A stretch of 64,000 nucleotides of DNA from the NCBI GenBank assembly GCA_028274465.1, contig CM051458.1:74029766-74093765 (forward strand), in the 5' to 3' direction. Numbering within the stretch: the stretch's first letter is position 1; every line of letters begins with the position of its first letter. The DNA comes from Plantago ovata. Its lineage: Eukaryota; Streptophyta; Magnoliopsida; Lamiales; Plantaginaceae. This document shows, piece after piece, positions 1 through 9,025 of this stretch. The position numbers were made by a program, and so were the translations under genes. The notes under the pieces were generated by a model. That model searched no databases, was not told the origin of the DNA, and saw only the letters and a list, made by a program, of their open reading frames with translations.

Positions 1-293
1 CAAGACAGTACCGTCAACTACAAAACCTTTACAACTCTTGCACATGGACTTGTTCGAATCTTCTTCAACAAGCTATGCTGGCAAGAAGTATGGTCAGGTG
101 GTGCTAGATGATTATTCAAGATTCACTTGGGTAATTTTCATCAAACAAAAGTCTGAAACAAGGACTGAAATACCTAACTTGCTGAACAAGCTTGAAGTCA
201 TGAAAAATGACAAGGTAAAAATCATCAGAACAGAACATGGTATTGAGTTTGTACACCAGTACATAACTGAGTATTGCACTTCTAAAGGCATAC
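1..293 (+). pseudogene. Copia-A integrase core, N-terminal part (fragment)
   Basis: This is the start of a Ty1/Copia integrase catalytic core; the element extends left of the window. It reads HMDLFESSSTSYAGKKYG, then DDYSRFTWV, and matches the complete integrase on the minus strand at 50732-52756 nearly residue for residue. The first catalytic Asp (HMDLF) is present. The second catalytic site reads RTEHG where the relative has RTDHG, so the Asp is replaced by Glu, and the next positions also differ (IEF for TEC). The frame stops being Copia at 293, where an Athila-like element inserted; the rest of the integrase resumes at 6705. With the substitution, later stops and a deletion in RT, this copy cannot encode a working polyprotein. 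Confidence 0.9.
289..293. repeat. Target-site duplication CATAC, left copy
   Basis: CATAC immediately precedes the LTR TG at 294 and recurs at 6700-6704 just after the LTR terminal CA. The pair marks one clean insertion into Copia-A. Confidence 0.93.
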
Positions 294-1554
294 TGATGAA
301 CGCGGATGTCGTGCTCCGAATTCAAGCAAATAAATTTGTAATTTAGCCAAAGGCAACCCACAACTACAACAAAAACCGTAGTGTTGCAGTAGAATGACTC
401 GAGTGTCGTTCTCTCAGGACTATAACTTGCTATATCTATTTAACAAGAGAATATAAAAATAGCAGACAGATAGCAATAGGGGGTTTTCTAGCAGATAATG
501 GAGATTGGTGATAGTATGGTCCTTCTTAACATAATGGGTCGATAATCATGCATAAATTCCTCGGTCTTGCATAGAGATCTTTAAATCAATCTAGTGTCCT
601 GTTGCAAGTATTAAGCACTACGAAGATAATTTGGTCTGACTAGTCAATCACGATTGTCCGAATGTGTTCCGTAATTATTCAACACTACGAAGATAATTGG
701 TCTGATGGTCGACTAGTGTCCAATTGTCCATAATAATCAATACAACATACGAGAATTTTGGTTACAACTGATCAACGAAATAAAGCAATGACACGGAATA
801 TAATGCGCGATATAGCCATTAGCATGATTATCTTCCCTCGCTAAGAATTCACATACTACCACCAACGATAAGTTTAGCTACTCATAATAGGCATGCAATC
901 AACATAAATCGTAGAAGAAAACATGTTGAAAGAATATAAAATAAGTAGAATAAAACTGTAAGATACAAAGTTACCGAAGGTTGTCAATCTCCGGATGATT
1001 GCGGTCCTACGAGCTCCAAATTGCTATGAAAAAGTATCCCCTAAGCTACAGAACTCCCAGGACAGGCCCCGGGAAGTTCCTACCTCAAACTATAGAGAGA
1101 GGTGAGAAAGTAGGTCTGGAAAGATATGATTTTCGGAGAAAAACTGAGCACTATATATAGGCCTCGAAAAACCACGGGGCGGTTCGCCCCAGCACGCGGC
1201 GGTTCGCCCCAGAGTTTTTCTCGCGGAATTCTGCGTTTCGGATTTCTTCCCCTTTTCGGACTCGGTTTCTGACTTCTAGTAGCCTTCTAACCTCCAGATT
1301 CGGCCCCTATACTTCAAATCCTATCCGGAAACCTTCAGATACTCCAAATAGGCTTCTGGAACACCAATTCCTTGTCAACTTCAATATAATTGCCCGGAAA
1401 TCCTCGAATTTCAACCAAAACCTGTAAAATAAAATCTAAAGGGAAACGTGACACTATTCTAATAAAATGTACTAAAATATAGCTAAATTAACATAGAGGA
1501 TAGCTAAAATAGGTGAAAAAGACTCGAATGAAAGTGTAAAATACACATTCATCA
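294..1554 (-). repeat. 3' LTR of the Athila-like element
   Basis: About 1.26 kb, matching 5443-6699 with scattered substitutions and a small indel near 1085-1092. In minus orientation it begins TGATGAATGTG at 1554. A TATA box (CTATATATAG, 1151-1160) marks the LTR promoter. Just left of it a 15-bp unit, GGCGGTTCGCCCCAG, occurs twice (about 1178-1212); in the other LTR the first copy has diverged. The divergence between LTRs shows the insertion is not brand new. Confidence 0.92.
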
Positions 1555-1567
1555 AACTCCCCAAACC
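1555..1567 (-). other. Polypurine tract of the Athila-like element
   Basis: The minus strand reads GGTTTGGGGAGTT, ending exactly where the 3' LTR TGATGAATG begins. This is the expected plus-strand primer. Confidence 0.75.
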
Positions 1568-3122
1568 GAACCTTTGCTTGTCCTCAAGCAACTAAGCTAG
1601 ACTCTAATACAAAAAACATGCAAGACACAAAATGGAGTTTCATGCCAAATAAAATGAACTATTCTACTGAATCTATCAAATAACATATGAACAAAAACCA
1701 TATAAATCAAAGCATGAATACAGGTTGAAGAATACCTCGATTGACTTATACACATCCACATAAGCACTTATGTCAAGACAAGATAGTCTCTCGTAACATT
1801 CTCTACCTGGACCTAGTCAGTGACGACGTAATGAATCATGCTAAGATAAGAATGGTTGTCCCGTGCCTATGAAACTGAGGACTTACTGTTGTTCCACCAT
1901 GTTAAGACTTTTCCTCAAAAGAGGTTGAATTAGTACTGGCTCTCATCAAACGAAGGAGGGTTCCCTATAAAAGATAACACTCCCCTATTCTACCCATCTC
2001 TTAAGTAAAGTCTTAAGCTATTCACCACTTCCTGAATGGCAGGACGAGGGTGGTCTAGAACAGATGACACTCAAGACAAAAAAGATAAAAAATAGAAAAA
2101 CACGATTACGAACATTACAAAAATGGAAAAGACTCAACACTTTGCTAACTGCTATTTGGCTTTCTTTTTTGGACCCTTCTTTGCTTTTTTTGGGCTCTTT
2201 TCTTTTTTTCTTTCCAGATTCTTTTTTTCTTTTTCTCTTTTTTTCTGGAAATTTTTCTTTCTTCTTTTTTGATTTTTTTTTAGCCAGCAGAAGCACAACA
2301 AAAAAAAATAAATGACTCACACGACTTCCCCAAACCTATTCGAAAGAATAGGTTGGAGCACAAAATTTACAGAAAATGAAAAATAAACTCACGATACGAA
2401 AATGAAAAACAGAAACAAGTCTATGATGGTGTAACCCCCTCCCCAAACCTATTCGGAAGAATAGGTTATAAACAAAGGATCACACAACCTCACACTACCT
2501 CCTTCCTAGGCATTTAGCAATCTCAAAGCATGGTGAAGACTTGTTGCCTCTTAGGTACATAATTACTCGGGAAAACAACCATAAGACCCTAACATGCATC
2601 ATCCTATTATAAAGGCCTTCGTGAACCGCAGTAGAGAAAACACCACTAAGTGATGTCGAGACTACCATGCTTAACTAAGTGCAATACATAAATGTGACAA
2701 GCCAAGCGAGAAAAACCTCAAACAAATTCATAGAGATGAAGCATACGATTAGTGGCATAGGATTAGTTGATCTACCCAATAAAAAAGTTCAAAAAATTCG
2801 GCAATAAACTCCATATAAAACATGCAAGACTATCCTAGGAAAGTAGTAAACGTGCAAATGCAAAAAATTTCACGAGTTATCATAAGCAAGATAAGTATAG
2901 AGATAACCAGCGATAACCTCCTCCCCAAACCTGAACGTCGTCGCTCGTCCCGAACGTCGAAAGTGGATCCAAGGTGAAAGCTAATACTTGTATAAGTGAC
3001 CTATAATACTCAATCAAACTCGTGAGATAAAATCTAAAGCGGTAAAGAAAGCGATAAAAATTGCGGGTTGCCTCCCGGATAGCGTCATTGTTTAAAGTCT
3101 TTGACTCGACTCCTGTCTGCGC
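1555..3122 (-). other. Noncoding 3' region of the Athila-like element
   Basis: 1.57 kb between gag-protease and the 3' LTR with no domain-bearing frame. It holds a polypurine tract next to the LTR (1555-1567), three further copies of its GGTTTGGGG core, two matched hairpins (2333-2354, 2446-2467) and a purine-rich tract on the transcribed strand (about 2150-2305). In an autonomous Athila element, pol would occupy this place. Confidence 0.75.
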
Positions 3123-5273
3123 CTATCTCTTCTTTTTGCGGGTACTAGGCTTCCCCTTCATGGATCTCCTCTTCATGCCACGAACCTGTGAATAAGAAAG
3201 AATATAGGCTGCAAGACCACAGTAGTGAGTAGTGAAAGAAATATCAGGCGGTTCAGGTGGATCAGGTATGGCTTGCAACACATGTTGCTTGCCATCCACT
3301 TCGATGGTGCAAGTTCTTTGGTAGATGTCCATCACGGAGCGTAGTTTAGTCAAGAACGTTTGCCCTAAGAGTATGACATCCCCCGTCCCAGGTGCAGATG
3401 CCGGCATAACTACAAAATTGGTATATATAGATGCTTCACCAATCTTGACCAACACATTTTTCACAACGCCCTCGGGTCTCATAAAGGATCCATCCGCCAG
3501 TCGCACAATAGCCCTTTGCTCATATAATTTTCCAAGGTTGCTCTTTTCAAACACATTCAAAGGGATTATGTTTGAGTAGGATCCCCTGTCTAGTGTGGCA
3601 CGGACATCTTCAAGCTCACCAATCCCTACCTTAACATCGAAACTTTTAGGGAGTGGTTCGGGATCCTCTTGCTCCTCATCACTTGTGTCAGAACCAAGGT
3701 CCTTCTCTTCTTCCTCAGCCTGTAGAAGTTCTTCCTTCATGCAACACTCGCACCTAACGACCTTCCTGATGGTGATTTCGTCAGGTACATCACCAGCCAA
3801 TTTCGACTTCACAGAGCTGTTGGGCAGTTTGCCTTGTTCCCTACTTGCTCCTCGGTCGATCAACTCTTGCATCTTTTGATGGGCAAGCCTAGTGCTCTCT
3901 TCTAACCTATCAAGCCTTGCCCTAGTATTCTCAGAATCTTCTTCATAACGTTTGAGAAAACTTTGTGTGTGATCGACCATCTTTTGCAAGTTCTCCATCA
4001 GTTGAGCCGACTTCGACTTCTGTGGCTCTTTCGGAGCGGGGTTTTCGCAGTGATCATTACCATAGTTCAGCCTACTACGGTCTTGGTTAGGTCCATAAGT
4101 TTGGTTAGCCGGTGTATATCCTTGATTGTTACGGTATCCTCTTCCCCAAAATCCACCTCGAGGGTTCCTACCGTCTTGTCCGTAGCTAACTTCTTGAGTA
4201 CCAAACTCCGTAGCAAAGGCTTCTTCTTCACCTCCTCGAGCCCAGTTGCCATCATCGTATGCCAGCTCCGATCTACACATATGAGCCCCATGCCCATAGT
4301 TCTTGCATATTCGGCATACTTCGTTCGAAACAGTTGTTCCGGTGGCGCTCTTGAGGACTTGCTTCAATTCGTTGGTAAAGCACTCGAATTGATCCCCATT
4401 CCCCCTGTACATAGGGGCATCTTGAGTCGGTGGAGCTTCAGGTCCACGTCTCCTAACCATCGCTCTTGGGTCCTTGAACTGCGAACCTTTAGCAAGTCTT
4501 TCGAAAACTGCCCAGACGGCTTCTGCGGTTTCCTCCCAAATATTGCCTCGGCATTGGAAATCCACCACTTGTTGGTTCTCGAAGGTTAGTCCATTGTAGA
4601 AGTGTTGGACTAGGTCGGAAAGTTCAAAACCATGGTGAGGGCACCTGTTCGTGAGATCTTGGAACCTCTCGAATGCGGTGTAGATGGTCTCATCATAGTC
4701 CTGTTTGAATCCAGTGATCTGCGCCTTTAGCGCGGTAGTCAAGGTGTGAGGGAAGTATTTCTCCATGAAACCTGAAAAAACCTTCTCCCATGTGTCCAGC
4801 GAGCCTGCTGGAAGAGAACTTAACCATGACTTGGCTCTGTCGCCAAGTCCCATAGCAAAAACCTTCATCCTTAACTCATCCGTTGTTATATCAGCTCCGG
4901 GTCGTGGGAATTGGTTGACGAAATCATCGATATCGTGCAAGTACCCCATCACATCTTCCCTTGATAAGCCATAGAACCTCGGAAGTTGCTGAAATGCGTG
5001 GTTCTTGATCTCCAGATCTCGGGTTGCAGACGAAAGAACAATCGCCGGTCCCCTCATACGATCCTTGGTGGGTTGAACCCATGCCTTCAGTGGTCTAGCT
5101 TCTGCCATTCCGTCGATTTCCTTGAAAAGAATGTGTAGAGATTCAGAGAAATCGGTATCCTCTATTTCCTCTAATGCGCGCCTTTCAAGTAGTCGCCTTC
5201 TTTGGTGGTAGACTCTGTCGATCTCAGTAATTGAATCAGCAAGCGGTGTTCCTGCAGAACGTGTATGCGGCAT
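3123..5273 (-). CDS. gag: Athila-like gag-protease polyprotein
   Basis: A single uninterrupted 716-residue frame. The first third is the retrotransposon gag (capsid-like) domain: LPRFYGLSREDVMGYLHD, then KSWLSSLPAGSLDTWEK and NRCPHHGFELSDLVQHFYNG, phrases typical of Athila gag. A CCHC zinc knuckle follows (CRICKNYGHGAHMC). A predicted helical stretch (LMENLQKMVDHTQSF, RARLDRLEESTRL) and an acidic linker lead to an aspartic-protease-like domain. Its active site reads TLDRGSYSN where Athila normally has a D-x-G-A-S form. The second protease signature, VILLGQTFL, is present. A basic tail ends the protein. There is no RT after the stop. The ATG at 5273 is 149 nt after the primer-binding site and is the natural start. 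Gag would build particles; protease activity is doubtful but the Asp is kept. Confidence 0.88.
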   Translation of the reverse strand: MPHTRSAGTPLADSITEIDRVYHQRRRLLERRALEEIEDTDFSESLHILFKEIDGMAEARPLKAWVQPTKDRMRGPAIVLSSATRDLEIKNHAFQQLPRFYGLSREDVMGYLHDIDDFVNQFPRPGADITTDELRMKVFAMGLGDRAKSWLSSLPAGSLDTWEKVFSGFMEKYFPHTLTTALKAQITGFKQDYDETIYTAFERFQDLTNRCPHHGFELSDLVQHFYNGLTFENQQVVDFQCRGNIWEETAEAVWAVFERLAKGSQFKDPRAMVRRRGPEAPPTQDAPMYRGNGDQFECFTNELKQVLKSATGTTVSNEVCRICKNYGHGAHMCRSELAYDDGNWARGGEEEAFATEFGTQEVSYGQDGRNPRGGFWGRGYRNNQGYTPANQTYGPNQDRSRLNYGNDHCENPAPKEPQKSKSAQLMENLQKMVDHTQSFLKRYEEDSENTRARLDRLEESTRLAHQKMQELIDRGASREQGKLPNSSVKSKLAGDVPDEITIRKVVRCECCMKEELLQAEEEEKDLGSDTSDEEQEDPEPLPKSFDVKVGIGELEDVRATLDRGSYSNIIPLNVFEKSNLGKLYEQRAIVRLADGSFMRPEGVVKNVLVKIGEASIYTNFVVMPASAPGTGDVILLGQTFLTKLRSVMDIYQRTCTIEVDGKQHVLQAIPDPPEPPDISFTTHYCGLAAYILSYSQVRGMKRRSMKGKPSTRKKKR

Positions 5274-5421
5274 ACACTATCTATAACAGACTAGGAAAGG
5301 TGATTAGAAACAGACTAGGAAAGCAGTATCAGAGAGAGATTAAAAAGAAAAACTAAAACTAATAGAATTAGGAATCTAAAGCTGAAAATATAAACAAATT
5401 AAACAGAAAAAAGGAGTATAG

Positions 5422-5439
5422 TCCCCGGCAACGGCGCCA
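5422..5439 (-). other. Primer-binding site (tRNA-Asp type)
   Basis: The + strand reads TCCCCGGCAACGGCGCCA, which equals a tRNA 3' end. The minus-strand RNA would pair with it directly after the 5' LTR. From memory, this is the tRNA-Asp primer used by Athila elements, which supports the lineage call independently of the gag sequence. Confidence 0.85.
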
Positions 5440-5442
5440 ATT

Positions 5443-6699
5443 TTATGAACGCGGATGTCGTGCTCCGAATTCAAGCAAATAAATTTGTAATTTAGCCAAA
5501 GGCAATCCACAACTACAACAAAAACCGTAGTGTAGCAGTAGAATGACTCGAGTGTCGTTCTCTCAGGACTATAACTTGCTTTATCTATTTAACAAGAGAA
5601 TATAAAAACAGCAGACAGATAACAATAGGGGGTTTTCTAGCAGATAATGGAGATTGGTGATAGTATGGTCCTTCTTAACATAATGGGTCGATAATCATGC
5701 ATAAATTCCTCGGTCTTGCATAGAGATCTTTGAATCAATCTAGTGTCCTGTTGCAAGTATTAAGCACTACGAAGATAATTTGGTCTGACTAGTCAATCAC
5801 GATTGTCCTAATGTGTTCCGTAATTATTCAACACTACGAAGATAATTGGTCTGATGGTCGACTAGTGTCCAATTGTGCATAATAATCAATACAACATATG
5901 AGAATTTTGGTTACAACTGATCAACGAAATAAAGCAATGACACGGAGTATAATGCGCGATATAGCCATTAGCATGATTATCTTCCCTCGCTAAGAATTCA
6001 CATACTACCACCAACGATAAGTTTAGCTACTCATAATAGGCATGCAATCAACAGAAATCATAGAAGAAAACATGTTGAAAGAATATAAAATAAGTAGAAT
6101 AAAACTGTAAGATACAAAGTTACCGAAGGTTGTCAATCTTCGGATGATTGCGGTCCTACGAGCTCCAAATTGCTATGAAAAAGTATCCCCTAAGCTACAG
6201 AACTCCCAGGACAGGCCCCGGGAAGTTCCTACCTATAGAGAGAGGTGAGAAAGTAGGTCTAGAAAGATATGATTTTCGGAGAAACACTGAGCACTATATA
6301 TAGGCCCCGAAAAACCACGGTGCTGTTCGCCCCAGCACGCGGCGGTTCGCCCCAGAGTTTTTCTCGCGGAATTCCGCGTTTTCGGATTTTTTTCCCCTTT
6401 TCGGACTCGGTTTCTGACTTCTAGTAGCCTTCTAACCTCCAGATTCGGCCCCTAGACTTCAAATCCTATCCGGAAACCTTCAGATACTCCAAATAGGCTT
6501 CTGGAACACCAATTCCTTGTCAACTTCAATATAATTGCCCGGAAATCCTCAAATTTCAACCAAAACCTGTAAAATAAAATCTAAAGGGAAACGTGACACT
6601 ATTCTAATAAAATGTACTAAAATATAGCTAAATTAACATAGAGGATAGCTAAAATAGGTGAAAAAGACTCGAATGAAAGTGTAAAATACACATTCATCA
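5443..6699 (-). repeat. 5' LTR of the Athila-like element
   Basis: Partner of 294-1554. It is bounded by the target duplication at 6700 and by the primer-binding site at 5439. The inner terminal dinucleotide is decayed (TT where the other LTR has TG at 294). It drives minus-strand transcription toward the gag ORF. Confidence 0.92.
6294..6303 (-). promoter_or_regulatory. TATA box in Athila-like 5' LTR
   Basis: CTATATATAG, conserved in both LTRs (also 1151-1160). It lies inside the LTR, upstream of the leader in minus orientation, where a retrotransposon promoter is expected. The start point is not determined. Confidence 0.6.
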
Positions 6700-6704
6700 C
6701 ATAC
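6700..6704. repeat. Target-site duplication CATAC, right copy
   Basis: Right copy of the 5-bp duplication. From 6705 the Copia-A integrase resumes, in agreement with the relative at 51860 on the minus strand. Confidence 0.93.
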
Positions 6705-7289
6705 TACATCAGTTATCCTCAGTAAGAACACCTCAACAAAATGGTGTTGCTGAAAGGAAAAATCGTACCCTTAAGGAAGCAGCTAGAACCATGCTTGCTG
6801 ACACTGAAATAAGTGAAGCTTATTGAGTTGAAGCGATTAATACTACCTGCTATACTCAAAATAGATGCTTGATAACTAAGGAATACAACAAAACTCCCTA
6901 TGAGCTATTTGTTGGAAGACCTCCTAACATTACTCATCTAAAAGTATTTGGTTGCAAATGCTTTGTTCTTAACAGTGGTAGAGAATATTTAAGAAACATT
7001 TCAACCAAAGGCAGATGAAGCGATATTTCTTGGTTACTCCTTGCATAGCAAAGCTTATAGAGTTTACAACAAAAAGGCACAAAAGATTGAAGAATTAGTG
7101 CATGTTGTATTCTACGAAAAGATACAAGGAGTTCCTGTTGACGAAGAAATATCAGAATGTATGAAGAAGTTACTTATACATGAACAAAGAATTGAATCCA
7201 AATCTGGAAATGTCAAACTCATTGAACTTAATGATGATTCTGACAATGACCGTGCAACACCAAGTCAAGTCAATGCTCATAAAGTTCAG
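6705..7289 (+). pseudogene. Copia-A integrase, C-terminal part
   Basis: Continues the integrase interrupted at 293: NGVAERKNRTLKEAART (catalytic Glu present), then TPYELFVGRPPNITHL and the segment FLGYSLHSKAYRVYNKKAQ. Lesions include a TGG-to-TGA stop (EAY-stop-VEAI, about 6826) and a frameshift near 7003. After about 7289 the sequence jumps straight to the end of RT, so a segment of more than 1 kb present in the relative at 50100-51340 is missing. Confidence 0.88.
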
Positions 7290-8045
7290 TATCAAAGAGG
7301 AAGAGAAACCTGAAAAGATACCTATGAGTGTTGGTACCAAATTGGGCTATACTAAAGAAGATAAAAGTGTAGATGAACACAAGTATAGGGAGCTCATTGG
7401 TTCCTTGCTGTATTTAACAGCAAGTAGGCCTGACATTCAGTATGTTGTTTGTGTATGTGCAAGATTTCAATCTGATCCTAGAGAATCACACTAAAAGAAA
7501 GCACTCAAAATACTGAAATATGTCAAAGGCACAGTCAATGTTGGATTATGGTATCCAAAAGATTCTGGATTAGAATTGGTTGGTTATTCAGATGCTGGCC
7601 ATGGTGGATCAACTCTTGATCGGAAAAGTACCTCTGGAACTTGTAAGTTTCTAGGTACAAGACTAATTTCATGGTTCATCAAGAAGCAAACTTGTGTGTC
7701 CAATTCATCCACTGAATCTGAATACATTGCGGCTGGTTGTTGTACTGCTCAAATCCTATGGATCAGCAACAACTAAGAGATTATGGTATTTCTACAAAGA
7801 AAACACCAATCTTTTGTGATAATACAAGTGATATTGTTATCACGCAAAATCCTAAGTTTCACTCAAGGAAAAAGCACATTGATATTAGACACCATTTCAT
7901 TAGAGACCATGTGGAAAAATAAGACATTGAGGTTGTAAAGATAGGTACTGATGATCAACTTGCTGACATCTTTACCAAGCCCCTTCCAGATAATAGCTTC
8001 GCAATGCTAAGGTATAACCTTGGATTGATTGAACTACCTCAATAA
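7290..8045 (+). pseudogene. Copia-A RT end and RNase H (internally deleted)
   Basis: Reads [39 protein letters not shown], then the RNase H motifs [33 protein letters not shown] and the terminal [12 protein letters not shown], stopping at 8045. The catalytic half of RT, including YVDD, is absent. Further stops occur near 7492 and 7920 and a frameshift near 7770. RNase H would degrade the RNA strand during reverse transcription, but this copy is dead. Confidence 0.9.
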
Positions 8046-8062
8046 AAAGATACATTTGATTG

Positions 8063-8445
8063 TTTGTTGAAAAGGGTATTCAGTAGGCCAATAGTTGCTT
8101 AAGATTATAATATCCCTTGAAAGTCCCCTTTATGTGTTTGGTTCTACTAAAAGATGGTTGTATACAAGTGATTGCTGAAACAGGCATTTAGCAAGTAAAT
8201 CCTTCAAACTGGTCATTTGTTAGGAAACTTGGTCACTTGCTGAAACGGGTATTCAGTAAGAAAAACCTTTGGATTGCTGAAACGGGTATTCAGACAATCA
8301 AGGATACTGAAACAGGTATTCAAGTATCAAAGATGCATACTGAGACAGGAACTCAGTAAAGAGCTTATGTGTTTTTACTAAGAAGACGTTACCTTAATAT
8401 CTCACAAGAAAAAAGAACTTACTGAGACGGGAACTCAGAAATTCT
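8063..8445 (+). repeat. Array of imperfect palindromes after Copia-A pol
   Basis: At least seven variants of CTGAAACGGGTATTCAG, a near-palindrome with CTGAA/TTCAG arms (about 8065, 8172, 8238, 8275, 8307, 8337 and 8421). The equivalent place in Copia-B2 (49077-49375) carries the same array. Palindromic arrays downstream of pol are a recorded feature of Sireviruses, which supports that assignment. Confidence 0.75.
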
Positions 8446-9025
8446 TTTGGCCTTAAAAAGAGATATAAAATTAAGGGGGAATTTCAGCAAATACAAGGCT
8501 TGATTACCGGATAAGTGCTAAACTCAGAAAGTTCAAATTTTCGCTGAAAAGATTCTCTTTTACTTCAGCAAGCTATTTTTCACCTAAGTAATGGAGAAAA
8601 GCCCTTGATTAAAGGTAAAATATATTGTGACGTTAATCTTGGCACAGATACACTTGATAATAATCATGACATGAAACTCAATCGTGGCCATTGATTAAAG
8701 TCAGTTGTTGATCCAACGGTTAATATAATAAAGTAAAAACACGCTCTGACGGTTTCGAGTTAGTGGACATGTACGCATTAAATGCAAAGTACACCACTAA
8801 CTCAATGTTCTCTGTTTTGCCCTTGCTGAGAACTCAAACCCATTGAGTCTCTCACACAAACAGAGATACTATAAATAAAAGGAGTTGAACATAAGACAAA
8901 ATTCTTTAACTCCCAAATTTTCTTTTCTCTGCAAAATTTCTAGCCTGTGCTCTTAGAACACTGTACCTCCGGTCAAAAAGCATCTTGCCCGTACCTTTGC
9001 CTCCTCATTCTCGTTATTATATAAT
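8446..9025 (+). other. Copia-A noncoding spacer with PPT-like tract and TATA-like site
   Basis: There is no coding signal. A polypurine-like tract (TTAAGGGGGAA, 8471-8481) lies just after the palindromes, where a 3' LTR would begin in a shorter relative. A TATA-like site follows at 8869. The rest is AT-rich with no recognised motif. Confidence 0.5.
8869..8882 (+). promoter_or_regulatory. TATA-like site upstream of the Copia-A extra ORF
   Basis: CTATAAATAAAAGG, 144 bp before the ATG at 9026, followed by a pyrimidine-rich stretch suited to a start site and 5' leader. It resembles the TATA box of the same family's LTR (CTATAAATAG). It could give a separate transcript for the extra ORF. This is inference from one motif. 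Confidence 0.45.

Larger units (their letters stand above)
294..6699 (-). mobile_element. Athila-like LTR retrotransposon lacking pol (TR-GAG type)
   Basis: A complete 6.4-kb element on the minus strand: 5' LTR 5443-6699, primer-binding site 5422-5439, one gag-protease ORF 3123-5273, a 1.57-kb noncoding 3' part, a polypurine tract beside 1555, and 3' LTR 294-1554. The termini are TG and CA, and a perfect 5-bp target duplication CATAC flanks it (289-293 and 6700-6704). The host is the Copia-A integrase, whose two halves rejoin across it. No RT, RNase H or integrase reading frame lies between the LTRs, so it must use enzymes of an autonomous Athila relative. Known plant elements with LTRs and gag only have been called TR-GAG; that assignment is by structure. 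Confidence 0.92.

Noticed and set aside
2018..2320. Lys/Glu-rich open frame on the minus strand of the Athila-like element
   Set aside because: It is the translation of a purine-rich low-complexity tract; no start context or domain supports it.
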